Translations under genes and position numbers: made by a program | Notes under the pieces: model-generated | Seen by the model: only the letters and a program-made list of their open reading frames with translations | Databases searched by the model: none | Told to the model about the DNA's origin: nothing | Assembly: GCF_037975245.1 (NCBI RefSeq) | Contig: NC_092580.1 | Span: 2,205,501 to 2,269,500, forward strand | Source of the DNA: Apostichopus japonicus | Lineage: Eukaryota; Echinodermata; Holothuroidea; Aspidochirotida; Stichopodidae | Reading direction: 5' to 3' | Length of the DNA stretch: 64,000 nt | Part shown: positions 58,971-64,000 of the stretch, piece after piece | Layout of the letters: every line of letters begins with the position of its first letter | Numbering within the stretch: position 1 is the first letter of the stretch

Positions 58971-59843
58971 TCATATTAATATTATCAAATTAACAACATA
59001 ATCTAAGATACTCGTATGATATTTGGAGTTTCATAAACTCTTGAAAACAACTCTTGCAACATCTATTCCAAAAGAATAATTTATGAAATATCTTTGGCAA
59101 CTTGAATTCCAAACTGACCGTCGAACGTGACTGTGAGTGCATTCAAAGATTTTCGATGGGCATGCATGCTGTAAGCTTCTTCATATTATTTTTGATGAAA
59201 ATCTTGTCAGTCTTCTTCGAAGAATCTGTATTCTTAAAATAAGATGCTGTCACAAGTCTTTGTCCCATATTTGCATAATTATAGGCAATCAAGACACTAA
59301 TCGACTGTATAAGTAGCCAATTAACTATAAGACGGTAACTATACTCAATGGTATACGGAAAACAACACCACTACACGAAGAAAAAAAACCCCACTTTATC
59401 AATGGGGAATAAACCTTCCATTATACAGTCGACTTACTTGATTCGACACTTACAGCTTGTAAAAAGAAAAACAAATCTGTTACTCTCGAGGCGTTTCTCA
59501 ATTCCAGCAGATTCGCTGATTGAAATCTCTCGGTTGAAGCGAAGAAGTGGCTTGATTACGAAACAATGACCTCTATCCCGACAGCTTAGGAAAGGATTGA
59601 AAAGCAAACAAAACCGTGTTAGGCTACTCGTTCTAAGGCTAGACTGCGGGTCATCTTCACTGGATGGCCTAACAAGTAATTATATACATATCTTCGCAAC
59701 GATTTTGAAGGATGTATCCTGAGATTTGCAGACTACTGAAGAACTCACCCTAAGGCTTTAGTCAAATATTGAAATGCAGGGTACAGAATTCGGGAAAGAG
59801 AGCTACAAAGATGAGTTGTTTAAAGGGAGTGCATACTCTATAT

Positions 59844-60154
59844 CAATCGATTCACACAGAGATTTCAGTAACTAACTGTAAATCTTTAAATTTTGTACCA
59901 CAGTAAAAACTGGATCGTGCTGATAAATATGATAAATCGGTAGCATATGCTATTAGGATTACAGTAAGAACTAAGGATATGTGTAATCCCAACAAATGCA
60001 TCAGCCTGGATTGTTGGGATTACACATATCCTTGGTTCTTAGTGTAATCATAATAGTACACGCTACCGACTTATAGCACAATTCATGGTTTTTACTTGTT
60101 TACTTTGGTACAAAACGTTAAGATTTAAACTGTGTTATCTGTGTGTATCGGTTG
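59844..60154. mobile_element. MITE with full-length inverted arms and 7-bp target duplication
   Basis: 311 bp whose two halves are inverted copies: ends CAATCGATTCACACAG and CTGTGTGTATCGGTTG (two mismatches), inner arms 59938-59995 and 60011-60068, loop of about 15 bases. It is flanked by TCTATAT on both sides (59837-59843 and 60155-60161), as expected of a target-site duplication. No ORF. Confidence 0.85.
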
Positions 60155-60711
60155 TCTATATATACAAAGTTTGTGTGGAATCGAAGTTTTTTCTCTAATA
60201 TACCATCCGACATCAATAGCTTGATACTCTAGTAGATGATAAATTAAAGACAATAGGAACCTATTTTGAAACAAAAACGTAGAAGGTACTTCGTACAATT
60301 ATCTTAATTTCTTACTGTATTTGAAGTGTTAATGTTATATCAAACAAACAACTGTAATGACCATTTTGGCTGAAAACGTTAGGCTATATATAGGAGAGTA
60401 TCCTAACAGGGTATTTTACAATACTTCCTCCAGTTTACCTGCCATATAGATCCTGCTTCTCTTTCATAAAGCAGGATAAATGAGATGAATATTCATGAAG
60501 GTCTTTATAGTCATTTTATGAGGCTATATTTCAATACAGAGTATTGGCTAGAACTATTTCAAAACAATCGGCTTGGACAGATCAATGCTCCAATCTAACG
60601 AACTGGCGTTGTCTAAAGTTGATATGTTATAATATAGCCTAATTTTCTTTTAAATGTATAGCCGTCAAAATATCTTTCATACTTCAGGTGAGACTCATTT
60701 ATCTCTTTTAG

Positions 60712-61050
60712 GGCTGTTCGTTTAAAACAAAAAAGAGCTTCAGACCTTCAGAATCCGATAAATTGTTGGTTAACAAGTTAAAAATGTTGATAAATAAACG
60801 ACGATACGAGAAAAACATTTTAACTTATAAAGTAGCAAAAAAAAAACCAACACGATGTAAACGTAATGCTATAGACACGAGTTGCCACTTAAATTTGCCC
60901 TTAGAAGATGTTATTCACTTTATTAGATTGGTTATTAGGGTTATGCTAACCTTGTCCTTGACTCCTGAAGAGTTTCTCGAGTCGGGTGTTACTGTCGAAG
61001 ATTATTTTTATTTTTTGACATATGAGGATGTCCAAACGTCTCTGGAGTAA
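60712..61050 (+). CDS. Orphan terminal-exon-like ORF, function unknown
   Basis: Directly after an acceptor, TTTATCTCTTTTAG, the frame is open for 112 codons to TAA at 61048-61050; an in-frame TAG overlaps the acceptor itself, so the exon would begin there. The first part is strongly basic (KKPTRCKRNAID), the second is hydrophobic then acidic, with two helix-like stretches (LPLEDVIHFIRLVIRVML and SLTPEEFLESGVTVEDYF). Composition looks protein-like. I do not recognise the family and found no upstream exon. It could be the last exon of a gene starting elsewhere, a decayed gene or chance. Confidence 0.4.
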   Translation, partial: GCSFKTKKSFRPSESDKLLVNKLKMLINKRRYEKNILTYKVAKKKPTRCKRNAIDTSCHLNLPLEDVIHFIRLVIRVMLTLSLTPEEFLESGVTVEDYFYFLTYEDVQTSLE

Positions 61051-61397
61051 ATGGATATATGCCTGTATTTAATTTGAAGCTATATGAAATATAATACTGG
61101 TAATAACGGGAGGTTATATAGCAGAATGGGTTCATGCTCCCAAGTAACTTGGTCTTCAGTGAATTGACTGCCCACTGACAGACACAATATAACGAATTCA
61201 AGTACAATACATAATCACATTACATGTATTTTTACAGCATGTTTTCCAAAGTGGCAAATATAGCACATTTTTGCATCTAAGCACCCTCCAATTTTTACGA
61301 AAGGCCTCGAAAAGGACGAAACACGCCCCTCTTTAACCTCTTCCCCTGGAATACTTAACATGTTAGCCTCCCACTACAAAATATAGGTGGTTTCGCC

Positions 61398-61417
61398 CCA
61401 TAGGCTCGAGCCTATGG
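61398..61417. repeat. Perfect 20-bp palindrome
   Basis: CCATAGGCTCGAGCCTATGG, centred on an XhoI-like CTCGAG. Possibly a fragment of an inverted-repeat element. Confidence 0.8.
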
Positions 61418-62463
61418 CTAGACATGGAAAGTGATCAACCCAGGCGTTCATTAAATATTAATTCGTGGATTCTTAAAATGGGGACAAAACACCCCTCCCC
61501 TTTCACACCACGAAGGCTAGCTGCTATGCCATCACACCCATTTGCTTCAAGTCCACTTGTGCTGCAAAATATGTTCAAATGATGTTTTCTCGAAAACGGT
61601 GCTTACGTATTCAATGCAAATTTCGCCAGGATTCTTAAACTATCTTCTTCTTTCACCTGCCAAGTGTCAATTATCCTCTGGGGTATCATTTTAAAGTTGG
61701 GATAGATTTTTCCTATGCTTTACATTGGAATCAAACGTAGACTAACGCGCAAATTAAGGGCATCCAAGTAGCTGTAATACCATACAGCTAACTTAGATTC
61801 AGAGATGGTAGGTCTATAACTACGTGTAAATATTACATTGTTTAATCTTAATACCATAAAACAGCGTTAAGAGGGAGGACATCTGCGTACATCAATACTT
61901 TTGCGGAACAAATTTAATAAATAAACCATTGATCTTGGAAGCTTTCTTGAAATTGCAGGGACATTTAGAGATTTGACAGGCATATAATATTGAGCGTAAC
62001 TTGCAGGCTTCACATCTTCCATCGATATTGTCTGTGAGAGCTGTAAATAGGACTATCTGGAGTTCGTCTATATATGCAGCAGAAATGTACCCATTACGTC
62101 ACTTACATGTACAGTATGCACACATAACCTTTCCCTATTTGTCTATGCGTACATGTATAAACTTACCTTTGAGTTTGGTATTTGTTCGTGGCGAAGTTAT
62201 ATCTTTCCCTTTTAAAGCGCCCTCACTTGCGGTGGTTGTAAATGTGTGTCACTTGAACCAGGGGTGTGTAACACACCCCTGCTCTGACCAACCGTGTAAT
62301 ATTTACGCGCAATTTGATATCCATATAAGACAATACTTATAACTAATTGGTTAAATCTAACTCTCGAGTTATATAGGGTTCAGTACAGTGCAGCAAGTTT
62401 TCTTATCCCACAAATCCCACAGCAGACCGTTGATGTTTTATGACTAAGTATAGCCTACGTCCA

Positions 62464-62836
62464 AGGGCGTAGGAACCGGGGGGCTGGGGGGGGGGGGGGC
62501 GCCAGCCCCCCAGTGAAAAATGTGGAGGGGCGGAAGTATCATTCCGCCCCCCCCACTTCGCAAGTCAAAAAACCCCTTTTTCATTTCCAAATGAGAAAAA
62601 AAATCTCATTTGGAGCACCAAATTGCATCTAAGGCCAGGTGAAAATACGAAATTTAGTTTACAAAATGGAGTGGGTGTTGAAGTGTGCTATATTGCACCA
62701 AATTGCATCTGAGGCCACCTGGAAATGCAAAAAAATCCAAAGGGGAGGGGGGCACCCCCTTCCCTTAGACCCCTCCCCCAGGCCGGCCATCAGTCTTCAG
62801 CCCCCCCCCCACTCAAAAGTAACTTCCTACGCCACT
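62464..62836. mobile_element. Small inserted element with 11-bp direct flanks
   Basis: Flanked by GCCTACGTCCA on both sides (62453-62463 and 62837-62847). Its ends carry CGTAGGAA in inverted orientation (62469-62476 and near 62824-62831). The interior has long G and C runs and an internal duplication (CACCAAATTGCATCT at about 62620 and 62697). No ORF. Confidence 0.75.
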
Positions 62837-62847
62837 GCCTACGTCCA

Positions 62848-64000
62848 TATATTCTAATGTAATTGTGTTGGACTCACGTGGAGTATAGTGCTGGTCAGAT
62901 TGTTGTTATTTCTATTCAGGCTCAGGGTATAACCTTTGACCTTTCGTAGAGATTCATATCCCTAACCAGCTCTTATCCTCCCTTACTCTTTTCATCGTTA
63001 TCATATTTGCTCTCAGAAGTAATATTTTCTTCCAGCCTAAGGTATAAAATATTCAGTCGTAAAAAATCAAAAATACATAAAATAATATCCCCAAACCAAA
63101 AACGAAGCATCCAATCATCCAGTTACGACTTAAGCTTTAAAGTTAACAGAATTTGCCACAAAGGAAGTAAGCTTAATTGCTGGTCATTAATTACACAGCC
63201 GACAGTCACAAATTTGGGTTCGAAGAACACCCGACGTTTCGATATTATATATATATCTATATTGTCGTATGTTTATAACCTAAACTAGGCTTTTAAAGAT
63301 TGTCTTCAGAGAATAACTAGGATATCTGACGCCAGGTAACAAATAGTTTACAGCCATTTAGAACTTCTAACAAGTAGTTAGAGAAATTTAAGGAAACGTT
63401 TGGCGTGTTCTACTTGGAGTTTTAGTAACAAGTGTATTAAACTAAACGGACGTATTGTACGAAAGGTTACTAAGAAGCTTAACAGATGTACCAAACATTT
63501 GAAGAAGAAAAAACGTCATGAAATATCGCTTACAAGCAGAGGTGGAAAATATCCATAACAAACCACCGGGAAAGGTCAATTAAACTGATATAATGTGAAT
63601 AAAGATGATAATCAGTTATACTGGAAAGGATTGATTGGACGAATGACTGAATGAGGGAACGAACGAATGAAATATCGAATGAAAAAAGAGTAGTGAAAAT
63701 GTAACAACAGAGGACTTTACTTCATTCTACGAGACTACGACTAATGTCAATGATCAATATGAAGCTTGCCTTACATGCCCGGAGCGATGATTTTAACTTT
63801 AACATGTCCGCAAATAAGTCACAGTACAAATCAATTCATCTAACGTAGATATCAGGTGTGACAAAAAACAACTTGTGTTTAGAAGTGAATATTGGGTGTC
63901 GCTAAATGTATTTTTCATATATGGCACAGCATATATACGTAGAGTAGCGTTATTATATATAACTGTAATAACGGAAGCAATATATTTACAAAGAAAAGCG
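62848..64000. other. Right-hand end of window
   Basis: AT-rich sequence with no repeat array, exon or RNA gene that I can support. Confidence 0.5.

Noticed and set aside
59458-59569. + strand exon-like stretch after CACTTACAG (frame LVKRKTNLLLSRRFSIPADS)
   Set aside because: The opposite strand is equally open, there is no downstream donor, and it does not join the orphan exon at 60712.
62001-62342. 113-codon + strand frame
   Set aside because: No splice sites, no recognisable motif and composition typical of random AT-rich DNA; weaker than the 60712 case.

Overview
The window looks like a piece of an animal nuclear genome, AT-rich and intron-rich, with short phase-matched exons, GT-AG introns, many microsatellites and minisatellites, long G or C runs, tRNA-derived SINEs and small inverted-repeat elements. 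Protein content and repeat style suggest a marine invertebrate deuterostome, possibly an echinoderm such as a sea cucumber. That placement is inference; no marker gene fixes it.

Two protein genes are rebuilt here exon by exon, and they converge tail to tail. On the + strand (50-11615) lies RPAP3, the TPR subunit of the R2TP/HSP90 co-chaperone complex: 11 coding exons, 531 residues, all junctions in phase. It carries one TPR domain and a C-terminal RPAP3_C domain, whereas the vertebrate protein has two TPR domains. On the - strand (57007 down to 17059) lies a Rho guanine-nucleotide exchange factor of the PLEKHG type: 20 coding exons, 880 residues, a long Ser-rich N-terminus, then DH and PH domains up to the stop codon. 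It includes a 24-nt microexon, and a 42-nt phase-neutral cassette exon is also possible.

Region by region: 1-11.6 kb RPAP3, with a minisatellite in intron 3 that copies the exon-3 splice donor, and a tRNA-like cluster plus a 1-kb nested foldback element in intron 7; 11.6-17 kb convergent spacer with tandem repeats and a few orphan exon-like segments; 17-43 kb most PLEKHG exons, with a 15-bp minisatellite at 27 kb; 43-57 kb the large first intron, holding a foldback element and three different minisatellites packed into 50.6-54.1 kb; 57-64 kb upstream flank with a SINE, a clean MITE with 7-bp target duplication, an orphan terminal-exon-like ORF (60712-61050) and a further inserted element.

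The two genes have no obvious joint pathway. RPAP3 serves assembly of RNA polymerase II, PIKK and snoRNP complexes with HSP90; the GEF would activate Rho-family GTPases. The most unusual signals are the splice-donor minisatellite, the 39-bp palindromic minisatellite with higher-order structure, and the orphan exon near 60.9 kb.
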